Of a stretch of 64,000 nucleotides of DNA, positions 26,920 through 35,113 are shown one piece after another (the stretch's first letter is position 1; each line of letters opens with the position of its first letter). Source of the DNA: Salinigranum rubrum (GTDB lineage: Archaea; Halobacteriota; Halobacteria; Halobacteriales; Haloferacaceae); assembly GCF_002906575.1 (NCBI RefSeq), contig NZ_CP026309.1, positions 3,596,001 to 3,660,000 of the forward strand, in the 5' to 3' direction. Below the pieces are notes generated by a model. That model ran no database searches, was not told the origin of the DNA, and saw only the letters and a program-made list of their open reading frames with translations. The position numbers were made by a program, and so were the translations under genes.

Positions 26920-28569
26920 ATGCAGCCACAGGTTCCGGAGGGGAAGCTCCCGGACGCGGAGTCGATGCCGGACTTGCTCTTCACGCTCCCGGAGACGCAC
27001 TACCCGAAACGAATCAACGCCGCCACCGAACTGGTCGACCGGCACGTCGAGGAGGGCCGCGGTGACGACGTCGCCATCTACTTCGAGGACGAGGAGATCA
27101 CCTACGCGGACCTGCAGTCACGGGTAAACCGGTTCGGGAACGCGCTGTCGGAGATTGGCGTCGAGGCGGGGAGCCGCGTCGTGGTCCGGTTCCCCAACAG
27201 ACCGGAGGCCGTCGTCGCGTGTCTGGCCGTCCAGAAACTCGGCGGGGTCGCGCTCCCGTCGATGAAGCTCCTGCGGGCCAAGGAGTTGGAGTACATCTTC
27301 AACGACGCGGGCGCGACCCACTGCGTCGTCTACGACGGCCTGCTCGACGAGGTGGAGGGCGCGATGCCGAACCTCGACACGCTGGAGGAGGTAATCGTCG
27401 TCGACCGCGGCGCGGGCGTCGACCACGCGTACCACGACTACGACGCGCTGCTCGAATCGGGGGGTTCGACCCTGGACGCGTACGACACCGAACGCACGGA
27501 CCTCGCGCTGATGCTGTACACCAGCGGGACGACCGGCCGGCCGAAGGGGGCGATTCACACGCACCGACAGCTCCTCGCGTCGGCTGACAGCTACGCCCGC
27601 TACTGTCTCGAACCGACGCGAGAGGACGTCTTCGGGGGGAACCCGCCGCTCCCGTTCGCGTACGGCTACGGTGACCTCGTGACCTTCCCCCTTCGGTTCG
27701 GCGCGTCGACGAGCCTCGTCGAGAACGCCACGCCCGGCGACCTGCTCGAAGCGGTCGAGGCCCACGGCATCACCGTCCTCTGCTCGATTCCGACGGCGTT
27801 CAACCAGATGCTCGCGAAACACCCCGACGCCCCCGACGAGCACGACCTCTCCTCGCTCAGAGCCGGGATGAGCGCGGGTGAGCCCCTCGCCCCCAGCACG
27901 TACGACGCCGTCGAGGACGCGTACGGCATCAAACTCCTCGACGGCATCGGCACGACCGAGATGCTGCACATCTTCGTCAGCCACCGCCACACCGACGAGG
28001 TCGACCCGTCGGCGACGGGGTTTCCGGTCCCGGGGTACGAGTGTCGGGTCGTCGACCCCGACACCCGCGAGGAGGTCGACAGGGGGGAAGCGGGGCTGCT
28101 CGCCGTCCGCGGCCCGACGGGCATCACCTACTGGGGTCGCCCCGACAAGCAGGCGGAGTCGGTCGTCGACGGCTGGAGCTACCCCGGCGACATCTTCGTC
28201 CACCGCGAGGACGGGAGGCTGGAGTACAAGTCCCGCGCGGACGACCTCATCATCTCCTCGGGGTACAACATCCCCGGCCCCGAGGTGGAGAACGTCGTCC
28301 AGGAACTCGACAGCGTCTCCGAGGTTGCCGTCGTCGGCACCCCCGACGAGGAGCGCGGCCAGGTGGTCAAGGCGTTCGTCGTCCTCGCCGAGGGCGTCGA
28401 GGAGAGCGACGACCTGATCGACGAGATACAGACGCACGTCAAGAACACCCTCGCCCCGTACAAGTACCCGCGGGCGGTCGAGTTCGTCGCGGAACTCCCG
28501 CGGACCGAAACGGGGAAGATACAGCGCGTGAAGCTCCGCGAGCGCGAACGCGAGCAGTACGAGGACTGA
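26920..28569 (+). CDS. AMP-forming acyl/aryl-CoA ligase, benzoate-CoA ligase-like
   Basis: The protein has 549 residues, the usual size of ANL-family ligases. Motifs in order: YTSGTTGRPKGAIHTH (phosphate loop and aromatic HTH, typical of benzoate-CoA and 2-aminobenzoate-CoA ligases), GIGTTEMLHIF, WSYPGDIFVHRED, RADDLIISSGYNIPGPEVE and ETGKIQRVKLRE with the catalytic Lys. It activates a carboxylic acid with ATP to an acyl-adenylate and then transfers it to CoA. The best family match is to benzoate- and anthranilate-activating enzymes, so an aromatic acid is a reasonable guess, but side-chain acids cannot be excluded. It stands after the CoA-transferase genes and before MaoC. Confidence 0.88.
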   Translation: MQPQVPEGKLPDAESMPDLLFTLPETHYPKRINAATELVDRHVEEGRGDDVAIYFEDEEITYADLQSRVNRFGNALSEIGVEAGSRVVVRFPNRPEAVVACLAVQKLGGVALPSMKLLRAKELEYIFNDAGATHCVVYDGLLDEVEGAMPNLDTLEEVIVVDRGAGVDHAYHDYDALLESGGSTLDAYDTERTDLALMLYTSGTTGRPKGAIHTHRQLLASADSYARYCLEPTREDVFGGNPPLPFAYGYGDLVTFPLRFGASTSLVENATPGDLLEAVEAHGITVLCSIPTAFNQMLAKHPDAPDEHDLSSLRAGMSAGEPLAPSTYDAVEDAYGIKLLDGIGTTEMLHIFVSHRHTDEVDPSATGFPVPGYECRVVDPDTREEVDRGEAGLLAVRGPTGITYWGRPDKQAESVVDGWSYPGDIFVHREDGRLEYKSRADDLIISSGYNIPGPEVENVVQELDSVSEVAVVGTPDEERGQVVKAFVVLAEGVEESDDLIDEIQTHVKNTLAPYKYPRAVEFVAELPRTETGKIQRVKLREREREQYED

Positions 28570-28614
28570 AACGACGCCGTCGACCGACGCGCTGCCGAGC
28601 GGGGGACACGAGCG

Positions 28615-28621
28615 TTTATCA
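28615..28621 (+). promoter_or_regulatory. TATA box of the MaoC gene
   Basis: tttatca lies about 30-36 bases before ATG 28651, with gag upstream. Weak but correctly placed. Confidence 0.35.
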
Positions 28622-28650
28622 TCCCCGAGGGAATCGGTTCGTCCGAGACG

Positions 28651-29091
28651 ATGCGTCACTACGAGGACATCGCGGTCGGCGAACGGGTCGAACTGGGCAG
28701 CTACACGGTGACGAAAGCGGAGATACGGGAGTTCGCGGAGCAGTACGACCCCCAGCCGATTCACGTCGACGAGGCGGCGGCCAGGGAGTCGGTGTACGGC
28801 GGCCTCATCGCGAGCGGGTGGCACACGGCCGCGGTCTGCATGCGTCTCCTCAGCGAGGGGTTTCTCAACGAGACGGCGAGCATGGGGTCGCCCGGCCTCG
28901 ACGAACTCCGGTGGCTCGCCCCGGTCCGTCCGGGCGACACGCTCTCGGCGTCGGTCGAGATACTCGACACGCGTCCCTCCGAGAGCAGGGAGGACCGCGG
29001 CTACGTGAAGAACCGCCTCGTGGGGCGAAACCAGGAGGGCGACGACGTCATCTCCTGGGAGGCGACGAACATCATCGGCCGGCGGCCCTGA
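28651..29091 (+). CDS. MaoC-like (R)-specific enoyl-CoA hydratase, hotdog fold
   Basis: The protein has 146 residues. The hydratase-2 motif with catalytic Asp and His is visible in QYDPQPIHVDEAAA, followed by YGGLIASGWHTAAVCMRL. It adds water to enoyl-CoA to give (R)-3-hydroxyacyl-CoA, or works on modified acids such as aryl enoyl-CoA. It sits between the ligase (81-base gap) and a convergent crotonase gene. It gives the region a second type of hydratase in addition to the crotonases. Confidence 0.86.
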   Translation: MRHYEDIAVGERVELGSYTVTKAEIREFAEQYDPQPIHVDEAAARESVYGGLIASGWHTAAVCMRLLSEGFLNETASMGSPGLDELRWLAPVRPGDTLSASVEILDTRPSESREDRGYVKNRLVGRNQEGDDVISWEATNIIGRRP

Positions 29092-29098
29092 GTCCGGT

Positions 29099-29875
29099 CT
29101 ACTCCCCCGAGAAGTCGGGGTCGCGCTTCTCGCGGAACGCCGCCAGTCCCTCCCGGTGGTCGGCCGTTTCGAGGAGCGTGCTCTGTGCGAGCGACTCCAG
29201 CAGCCCGGCGGTCGCGCGGTCGGCGTCGCGCGAGGCGTTCACGACGCGCTTTGCGAGGCCGAGCGCCTGCGGCGGCTGGTCGAGGAGGTCGCGGGCGTAG
29301 TCGGCTGCCGCCGCGTTCGGGTCGTCCGCCAGACGCTCGACCACGCCGAGGTCGTGCGCGGTCGCCCCGTCGAACAGTTCGCCGGTGAAGACGAGGTCTT
29401 TCGCCTTTCCCGGGCCGACGAGGTCGACGAACCGCGAGCAGCCACCGAGGCCGGGGATGAGGCCGATGTTGTGCTCGGGGAAGCCGAACGTCGCGTCGGG
29501 CGACGCGATTCGAACGTCACAGGCGAGCGCGAGTTCGAGGCCGCCGCCGACGCAGGTGCCCTCGACGGCCGCGACGACCGGTTTCTCCAGTTCTTCGAGG
29601 CCGTCGAACACCCGACCGAGGACGCGGGAGTTCCGTCGGAACTCCTGGGTCGTCCACTCCAGCGCCGTCTCGAACAGGGAGATGTCCGCACCGACGGAGA
29701 AGACGTCCGGTTCGCCCTCGAAGACGACGACCCGTACGTCGGGTTCGCGGAGGCGGTCGAGCAGTTCGGCGAGTTCTCCCCGCGCGGACTGGTCGATGGC
29801 GTTGACCGGCGGGTTCCGGAGGTGGACCGTCGCGATACCCTCGTCGAGCGAGAGGTCGAGCGTCTCGTAGGCCAT
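29099..29875 (-). CDS. Enoyl-CoA hydratase/isomerase family protein (paralogue 4)
   Basis: The protein has 258 residues with a complete crotonase pattern: VFSVGADISLF, VEGTCVGGGLELALACDV, FPEHNIGLIPGLGGCSRFVDL with a likely catalytic Glu, and EGLAAFREKRDPDF. It is a convincing enoyl-CoA hydratase. ATG 29875 is chosen because MAYETLDLSLDEGIATVHLR is a normal N-terminus and the longer frame is not. It is convergent with MaoC (eight bases apart) and divergent from the UbiD operon at 30082, with the repeated tgtaaac element in the shared upstream region. Confidence 0.9.
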   Translation of the reverse strand: MAYETLDLSLDEGIATVHLRNPPVNAIDQSARGELAELLDRLREPDVRVVVFEGEPDVFSVGADISLFETALEWTTQEFRRNSRVLGRVFDGLEELEKPVVAAVEGTCVGGGLELALACDVRIASPDATFGFPEHNIGLIPGLGGCSRFVDLVGPGKAKDLVFTGELFDGATAHDLGVVERLADDPNAAAADYARDLLDQPPQALGLAKRVVNASRDADRATAGLLESLAQSTLLETADHREGLAAFREKRDPDFSGE

Positions 29876-29937
29876 GCGGTGACCTCCCCCGCGTCGGTGA
29901 TGAATGTACCGTCGCCCCCGGGACTCGCTCGCGTCGA

Positions 29938-29971
29938 GTCGTAAACGAAACGCGTTGTCTGACCTGTAAAC
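29938..29971. promoter_or_regulatory. Repeated element gtcgtaaacgaaac plus tgtaaac, upstream of the UbiD operon
   Basis: gtcgtaaacgaaac occurs at 29938-29951 and tgtaaac at 29965-29971, in the divergent region between paralogue 4 and the UbiD operon. The same 14-base string followed directly by tgtaaac recurs at 34527-34547. It could be an operator, possibly for the putative ribbon-helix-helix protein that starts at 30082. Spacing between the two half elements differs between the copies (13 bases here, none there). Confidence 0.4.
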
Positions 29972-30034
29972 GAGCTGGTATTCAGCTGGGAGAAGGAGCC
30001 ACGCGCCGGTTTCGAGCGGATTCCCGTGCGAACG

Positions 30035-30043
30035 TTTATTATA
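30035..30043 (+). promoter_or_regulatory. TATA box of the UbiD operon
   Basis: tttattata lies 39-47 bases before ATG 30082, predicting a short leader of about 15-20 bases. The element at 29938-29971 is 70-100 bases further upstream. Confidence 0.45.
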
Positions 30044-30081
30044 GACCAGCGGCCATAGACGGTCGACCCAGGCCAAGACCA

Positions 30082-30621
30082 ATGTGTGCCGCCTACACCA
30101 CCTCCGAGGAGTATCTCCCCGCCGACACAGACGGCGAGGTCACGCTGCAGGTGACCGACACGGAGTCGCGCGAGATCTTTCAGACCAGAGCGCGCGTCGC
30201 TCGCACCCCCGACGACCTCACCTCGCCGGCCCCGCTGACGGTCGTCAAGGGACCCCACGAGAACATCGAAGAGCAGTGGTACATCGAGATCATCGAGAGC
30301 GAGAGCGAGGACGAGGACGCAGACGAGGACGGAGGCGACGGAGCCGCCGGTGAGGCGGTCGACGCAGACCTCCTCAGGCGGTGTATCGTGGAGGCCAGAG
30401 AGGAGTCGGACCTGCTGAACGCGCGCTCGGAGGAGTTGCGAGCCATCGTCACGTACCTCGTCCGGACCGGGGAGTTCGACTCGACGTCGGACGCGGTGCG
30501 GTCGCTGCTGTCGGCGCGGCTGAACGCGGCGTATCCGGACCTCGTCGACCGGTACGTCGACGAGCGCACCGAACTCGAACGCGAGGCCGTCGCGTCGTCG
30601 CTCCGCGGGGACGACCGATGA
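30082..30621 (+). CDS. Putative ribbon-helix-helix regulator at the head of the UbiD operon
   Basis: The protein has 179 residues. Residues 1-75 look beta-rich, then comes an acidic linker (about 75-95, many Glu/Asp). The C-terminal part reads ELRAIVTYLVRTGEFDSTSD and then AVRSLLSARL, a pattern close to ribbon-helix-helix proteins (helix, Gly-x-Phe turn, Ser-rich turn, Ala-Val-Arg-x-Leu-Leu helix). I therefore suggest a DNA-binding role, perhaps autoregulation of this operon, but this is inference from a short motif. No family is recognised for the N-terminal part. The stop overlaps the UbiD start (ATGA). Confidence 0.5.
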   Translation: MCAAYTTSEEYLPADTDGEVTLQVTDTESREIFQTRARVARTPDDLTSPAPLTVVKGPHENIEEQWYIEIIESESEDEDADEDGGDGAAGEAVDADLLRRCIVEAREESDLLNARSEELRAIVTYLVRTGEFDSTSDAVRSLLSARLNAAYPDLVDRYVDERTELEREAVASSLRGDDR

Positions 30622-32138
30622 CGGACGCGGAGACGTCACCGAGCCTGCGGGCGTTCCTCGACCGACTCGACGGGGAGGGGGAACTCGTTCGAGTCGAACA
30701 GCGGGTGTCGTGGAACCTCGAAGCCAGCGCGATATCGATGCGGGCGGCCGAGACCGACGCCGCGGTTCCGCTGTTCGAGTCCGTCGCCGACACCGGCGTC
30801 CCGGGCGCGAGGCTCGTCGGCGACCCGTACCGCGGCTCACAGCGCCGGCCGTGGGACCGCGTCGCGCGGGCGCTCGGGCTGCCGCCCGACCTCGACAGCG
30901 CGACGTTCTACGACGCCGTCATCGACCGGCTCAAACGACCCCTGGACCCGATCACCACCGACCCCGCGGACGCGCCGTGTAAGGAAGTCGTGCGTACCGG
31001 CAACGACGTCGACCTGCTCTCGTTCCCGTGGCCGTACATCCACGCCCGCGACGGCGGTCGGTACTCGAATCTCCACACGCTCGTCGCGCCGGACCCCGAC
31101 TCGTCGTGGGTCGACTGGTCCGCTCACCGAACGATGCTCCACGACTCCCGCCAGGCGAGCGTGCTCCTACTGGCCGGTGAGCAGACCCCGAACCTCTACT
31201 ACTACAAGTACGAGCGGCGCGAGGAGCCGATGCCGGTCGCCATCGTCGTCGGCGCCGAACCGGCCGTCCAGTGCACCTCGGTGATGTGGATTCCGACCGG
31301 GAGCGACGAGGCGCGGTTCGCCGGGGGGCTGAAGGGGTCGCCGATAGAACTGGTCCCGTGTGAGACGAACGACCTGCTCGTCCCCGCCAGCGCCGAGTTG
31401 GTGATCGAGGGCCGCGTCCTCCCCGGCAAGCGCCTCGACGAGGGACCGTTCGGCGACTACTTCGGGTACATCCACGGCCCCCGGCGGTCGGTACCGGCGC
31501 TCGAAGTCGACGCCGTCACCCACCGACGGAACCCTATCGTCCCGTTCTGCGTGGAGGGCATCGGCGTCGGCCACACGGAGAACACGACGAGTTCGATGGA
31601 GGTCAGCTGCGTCGGTCCCGACGCGACGCTCGGGCTCTGGGCGGCGGGGTTCGACGTCGTTCGCTGTGTCCCCTGGCGTTTCACGCCGCGAACGGTGTAC
31701 GTCGTGGCTGTCGACACCACCGAACCGGGGGCGCTGCACGAACTGGCGAACTTCATCTTCACCACGTGGGGGATGCTCCACATCGACTTCTTCGTGTTCG
31801 TCGACGCGGACGTCGACCCGCTCGACACGCGCGCCGTGCTCGAAGCCATCGCCCGCCACGCCGACCCCGACGCGGACTTCCACCAGTTCGGGACGGAGAC
31901 GATGCCCAAGGTCCCGCTGAACATCTATCAAACACCCGACGAGAAGGGCGACGTACAGACCGGCACATCGAAAGCGAAGACTGCGAAGGCGTACATCGAC
32001 GCGACGCGAGACGGGAGCGAGGCGAGTGTTCAGAACGAACTGACACGAGAGGCACGGGAGCGCGCGCAGTCGGTGCTCGCAGCGGCCGGCCTTCCGGAGG
32101 AACGGCTCACGCTCGTCGATAGTGAGGAGAGCCGATGA
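30618..32138 (+). CDS. UbiD-family decarboxylase/carboxylase
   Basis: The protein has 506 residues, normal for UbiD. The catalytic strand is clear: EGPFGDYFGY, with Glu275 and Asp280 in the position of the Glu and acidic residues that surround prenylated FMN in UbiD and Fdc1. LPGKRLDEGP, PSWP-like LSFPWPYIHA and the C-terminal GTETMPKVPLN also fit. The family reversibly decarboxylates aromatic or alpha,beta-unsaturated acids using prFMN made by UbiX; no ubiX is in the window. The gene overlaps both neighbours (ATGA upstream and downstream), so it is in an operon with a second UbiD-like gene. Its substrate may be an aromatic acid of the region, but this is inference. Confidence 0.87.
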   Translation: MTDAETSPSLRAFLDRLDGEGELVRVEQRVSWNLEASAISMRAAETDAAVPLFESVADTGVPGARLVGDPYRGSQRRPWDRVARALGLPPDLDSATFYDAVIDRLKRPLDPITTDPADAPCKEVVRTGNDVDLLSFPWPYIHARDGGRYSNLHTLVAPDPDSSWVDWSAHRTMLHDSRQASVLLLAGEQTPNLYYYKYERREEPMPVAIVVGAEPAVQCTSVMWIPTGSDEARFAGGLKGSPIELVPCETNDLLVPASAELVIEGRVLPGKRLDEGPFGDYFGYIHGPRRSVPALEVDAVTHRRNPIVPFCVEGIGVGHTENTTSSMEVSCVGPDATLGLWAAGFDVVRCVPWRFTPRTVYVVAVDTTEPGALHELANFIFTTWGMLHIDFFVFVDADVDPLDTRAVLEAIARHADPDADFHQFGTETMPKVPLNIYQTPDEKGDVQTGTSKAKTAKAYIDATRDGSEASVQNELTREARERAQSVLAAAGLPEERLTLVDSEESR

Positions 32139-33538
32139 CGGCTCCCGACCTCCGGACCACCGTCGAGCGGCTCGAAGCCGACGGCGACCTGCTCCGCATC
32201 GACGACCGATTGGGCGTCGAGGAGCCGTTCGCCGTCGCGGGCGAGGCCGCGCGCGTGAGCGGGCCGGCGCTCTGCTTCACCGACGTGCCGGGGACCGGTC
32301 GGCTGGTGAGCGGAGTCCGGGGCGGTCCCGACCAGACCGTCGAGCGGTCGCGACTCCCCTGGCGTCGGTGTGCGACGGCGCTCGGCCTCGACGCCGACGC
32401 GTCGTACGGGTCGCTGCTGCGCGTCGTGCGAAAGGCGGGAACGACGCCGTCGGCCGTCGAGGAGACGTCGCTCCGCGCCGAGCGAACGGCGCGGGACGTG
32501 ACTGCGCTCGCGCTCCCCGTGTCGACGCCGACGTCCCCGTCGCTGGTGACGGACGGCATCGTGTCGACGAGCGTCGACGGGCGGACGCGGTGGGCGCCCG
32601 TCCGCGGCGTCGTCGAGGGGCGGACCGCGCTCCGACTCAGCGTTCCCGAGCGGTTCGCCGACGCCGCGGGCGACTCACCCGTCGCCCTCGCGCTCGGCGT
32701 TCCGACGGCGGCGACGCTGGCGACACATCTCCGAGCGACCGGGGCGCGTCCCTGGCGCGACCGGGAGGCCCCAGCTATCGCGGCCGCGCTGGGTGCGTCG
32801 AACGTCGCCGCCGTCGACGGCGGTCAGGTACCGGCGGACGCGGAGGTCGTCGTCGAGGGGGCGGCCACGCGTGAGGAGTCACCGCCGCCCGACGAACCGG
32901 CCCGGTGGGAGTGTACGGTACCGACGGCGACCCTCTCGGTGTCGGCCACCCGAGTCTCGACGCGTCCGGACCCGCTGCTCCCCTGCGTCCCGCTCGGCGC
33001 ACCGCTCGCCGACGACGTCCACGTCACGAGCGTCGTCGAGTCGGTCCAGCTGTCGAGTCGGGTGAACGGCTACTGGGGCGTCTCGCCCGTCGAGTGGGTC
33101 TGGCTCCCGGTCGAGGCGGGACTCGGCCTCTGTCTCGTCGCGAGCGAACTCCTGTACGCGGGCTTCGAGTGGCAACTGGCGAACACCCTGTTCTCCTTCT
33201 CGTCGTCGTTCGACAAGATCGTCATCCTCGACGCCGACAGTTCCGTCGAGAACCTCGCCCGCGCGCTGGACGACATGTGGGTGAAAGCCCACCCCTCTCA
33301 CGACTGGCACTTCAGCGACCCGGCGGCACCGGCCGCGACGGCACCGCACTACCGAGGGGACGGGGAGACGGGGTCGCGGTTGTACGTCAACGCCGCGTGG
33401 GACCCACAGTGGGACGAGGAGTACATCGCCCCCCGGGTCGCCTTCGAGACGATGTACCCCCAAGAAATTCAAGAGGGCGTCCGCGAACGATGGGAGTCGT
33501 TCGGGTTCGAGACGGTCGAGTCGGGAGGCGGGGAGTGA
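32135..33538 (+). CDS. Divergent UbiD-like protein without the EGPFG motif
   Basis: The protein has 467 residues and clear UbiD-like traits: an N-terminal RTTVERLEADGDLLRI, an internal flavin-domain-like region, and a C-terminal half (SSRVNGYWGVSPVEW, ANTLFSFSSSFDKIVILDA, WDPQWDEEYIAP) similar to its neighbour's end. At the place where the partner has EGPFGDY, this protein has EGAATREESPPPDE. The catalytic acid motif is therefore missing. I suggest a structural or regulatory subunit of a heteromeric UbiD enzyme, as seen in phenylphosphate carboxylase, which uses two UbiD-like chains. It overlaps the catalytic gene and is followed by a metallo-hydrolase that overlaps it by four bases. Confidence 0.68.
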   Translation: MTAPDLRTTVERLEADGDLLRIDDRLGVEEPFAVAGEAARVSGPALCFTDVPGTGRLVSGVRGGPDQTVERSRLPWRRCATALGLDADASYGSLLRVVRKAGTTPSAVEETSLRAERTARDVTALALPVSTPTSPSLVTDGIVSTSVDGRTRWAPVRGVVEGRTALRLSVPERFADAAGDSPVALALGVPTAATLATHLRATGARPWRDREAPAIAAALGASNVAAVDGGQVPADAEVVVEGAATREESPPPDEPARWECTVPTATLSVSATRVSTRPDPLLPCVPLGAPLADDVHVTSVVESVQLSSRVNGYWGVSPVEWVWLPVEAGLGLCLVASELLYAGFEWQLANTLFSFSSSFDKIVILDADSSVENLARALDDMWVKAHPSHDWHFSDPAAPAATAPHYRGDGETGSRLYVNAAWDPQWDEEYIAPRVAFETMYPQEIQEGVRERWESFGFETVESGGGE

Positions 33539-34479
33539 CGCGCGTCGTCGGAATCACCGTCGGAACGGGGAGTCCGGAGGGCGCGAACAGCGCGTACCTC
33601 CTCCCCGAGCGCGGCGTCGTCGTCGACCCCGGCCCGCCGGGCGACGAGGCCTGGAGCGCGCTCGGGGAGGGAATCCGGGCGGCGGGATGCGAACTCGACG
33701 CGGTCGACCACGTCGTGGTGACACACTGGCACGCCGACCACACCGGCCTCGCGCCGCGGCTCGCACGCGCCGCCGACGCGACGATTCACATGCACGCACG
33801 CGACGCGCCGTTACTCGCGTCGTACGAGCAGGCGCGTGCCGAGCGGTTGGAGCGCGACGCGGCGGCGCTGCGGCGGTGGGGCGTCCCCGAGGCGACCGTC
33901 GAGGCCGTCATCGAGGGGGACACGCCGTCGCCGTTCCCGGCCGAGACGGCGGTCGAGAGCCACGTCGACGGGGACGAGGTCGCCGGGGGGCGACTGCTCC
34001 ACACGCCGGGGCACACGGCGGGACACGCCGCCCTCGCGTTCGACGGACACCTGTTCGTCGGCGACTGTCTCCTCCCGACTTACACCCCGAACGTCGGCGG
34101 GAGCGACACCCGCCTCGCGAACCCGTTAGGGGCGTATTTAGCGTCGGTGACGCGGCTCGAACGCCGAATCGAAGAGTGCGAATTCCACCCGGGGCACGGG
34201 GAGACGCTCGCCCTCCCGGACCGGATCGACCGGATCAGAGCGCACCACGAGGAGCGGACGCGGCGCGTCTCCGAACGGGTCGCGACCCGGGAGCGAGCGA
34301 CCCCCTGGGACGTCGCCAGCGACCTGTTCGGCGAACTCAGGGGACTACACGTGAAGTTCGGTGCCGGCGAGGCCGCAGCGCACCTCGCGTACCTGCGCGA
34401 AGAGGGGTACGTGGCCGAAGCGGACGGCGAAGTGGCGGTGTACGAACACCGACGACCGTACGAGGCGTCCGGGGAGTGA
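33535..34479 (+). CDS. Metallo-beta-lactamase-fold hydrolase
   Basis: The protein has 314 residues. It has the metal-binding motif THWHADHTG (about 66-73), a second His in TPGHTAGHAALAFDG, an Asp in FVGDCLLP and a C-terminal His in HPGHGE. The tail (about 255-314) resembles the C-terminal helical domain of glyoxalase-II/LACTB2-like hydrolases. It is the last gene of the UbiD operon (GTG at 33535 overlaps the previous stop). Possible roles are thioester hydrolysis (acyl-CoA or glutathione-like) or lactone opening, fitting the acyl-CoA context, but the substrate is unknown. Confidence 0.83.
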   Translation: MTRVVGITVGTGSPEGANSAYLLPERGVVVDPGPPGDEAWSALGEGIRAAGCELDAVDHVVVTHWHADHTGLAPRLARAADATIHMHARDAPLLASYEQARAERLERDAAALRRWGVPEATVEAVIEGDTPSPFPAETAVESHVDGDEVAGGRLLHTPGHTAGHAALAFDGHLFVGDCLLPTYTPNVGGSDTRLANPLGAYLASVTRLERRIEECEFHPGHGETLALPDRIDRIRAHHEERTRRVSERVATRERATPWDVASDLFGELRGLHVKFGAGEAAAHLAYLREEGYVAEADGEVAVYEHRRPYEASGE

Positions 34480-34828
34480 GCGGTCCCGTCCGACGGACCG
34501 AGGCCGAACCGACTCTCCCCGGTCGGGTCGTAAACGAAACTGTAAACAACGCTCCGAACGCGACGTCGAGCGAACGAATGGTCGAAAAGCGGTCGCTCGA
34601 TGTGTGGGTTCAGCTAGCATACGACGTGCCCGTTACATTGTTAGATTTGTTCGAGTTTATCGGTCGCCGCAGACGCGGCCGTTCGGACAGTATACAATTT
34701 TGTAAACAGGCTTGTGGACGCCGCGTGTCGACGGGGACGCTCGGTGGCTCCGGCGGCCGTGAGAACTGACGTACGGTCGGGGAAGAAATCACAAGAGTGC
34801 GAACGGAGTGCGAGCGAACGGCGGGGGG
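34480..34828. other. 349-base convergent intergenic region with a copy of the repeated element
   Basis: It lies between the 3' ends of the metallo-hydrolase and the ferredoxin gene, so no promoter would be expected here. Yet it contains gtcgtaaacgaaactgtaaac at 34527-34547 and another tgtaaac at 34701-34707. The only open frame that starts after the element runs from ATG 34578 to 34769 (63 codons, MVEKRSLDVWVQLAYDVP). It has AT-rich codons unlike the neighbours, and I give it low weight. No RNA gene was recognised. Confidence 0.35.
34527..34547. promoter_or_regulatory. Second copy of the gtcgtaaacgaaac-tgtaaac element
   Basis: This copy has the 14-base string immediately followed by tgtaaac; in the first copy (29938) they are separated by 13 bases. 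A further tgtaaac is at 34701-34707. The UbiD operon (30082-34479) is thus bracketed by related elements. Whether they bind protein is unknown. Confidence 0.35.
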
Positions 34829-35113
34829 TCACGGCCCCGAGTTGGACTCGAGTTCGAGGTTCGAGAGGGCGCGCGCGACGCAGGTGAGGACGTACCCCTC
34901 CTGCTTCTCGCTGTCGGAGAGGAACATCCCCTCGGTCTGGTCGACCTCGCCGTCGCCGACCTTCAGGGCGCTACAGACGCCACAGACGCCCATTCGGCAC
35001 TGGTACGGGAGGTCCATGCCGGCGTCTTCGGCCGCTTCGAGGATGGGCGTGTCGGCCGGCACCTCGATCGTTCGGTCCTCGTCGACGAACGTGACCTCGT
35101 AGCGTTCGGTCAT
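34829..35113 (-). CDS. Plant-type [2Fe-2S] ferredoxin
   Basis: The protein has 94 residues. Cys39, Cys44 and Cys47 lie in QCRMGVCGVCSA and Cys78 in LTCVA, the classical C-x4-C-x2-C...C cluster ligands. The N-terminal half is a beta-grasp fold (EVTFVDEDRTIEVPADTPIL). Haloarchaeal ferredoxins of this kind carry electrons for oxygenases and oxidoreductases. It is encoded 595 bases from paaA on the opposite strand and could replace the missing PaaE reductase as electron donor. Its ATG (35113-35111) overlaps the stop of the upstream GNAT gene, so the two are cotranscribed. Confidence 0.88.
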   Translation of the reverse strand: MTERYEVTFVDEDRTIEVPADTPILEAAEDAGMDLPYQCRMGVCGVCSALKVGDGEVDQTEGMFLSDSEKQEGYVLTCVARALSNLELESNSGP

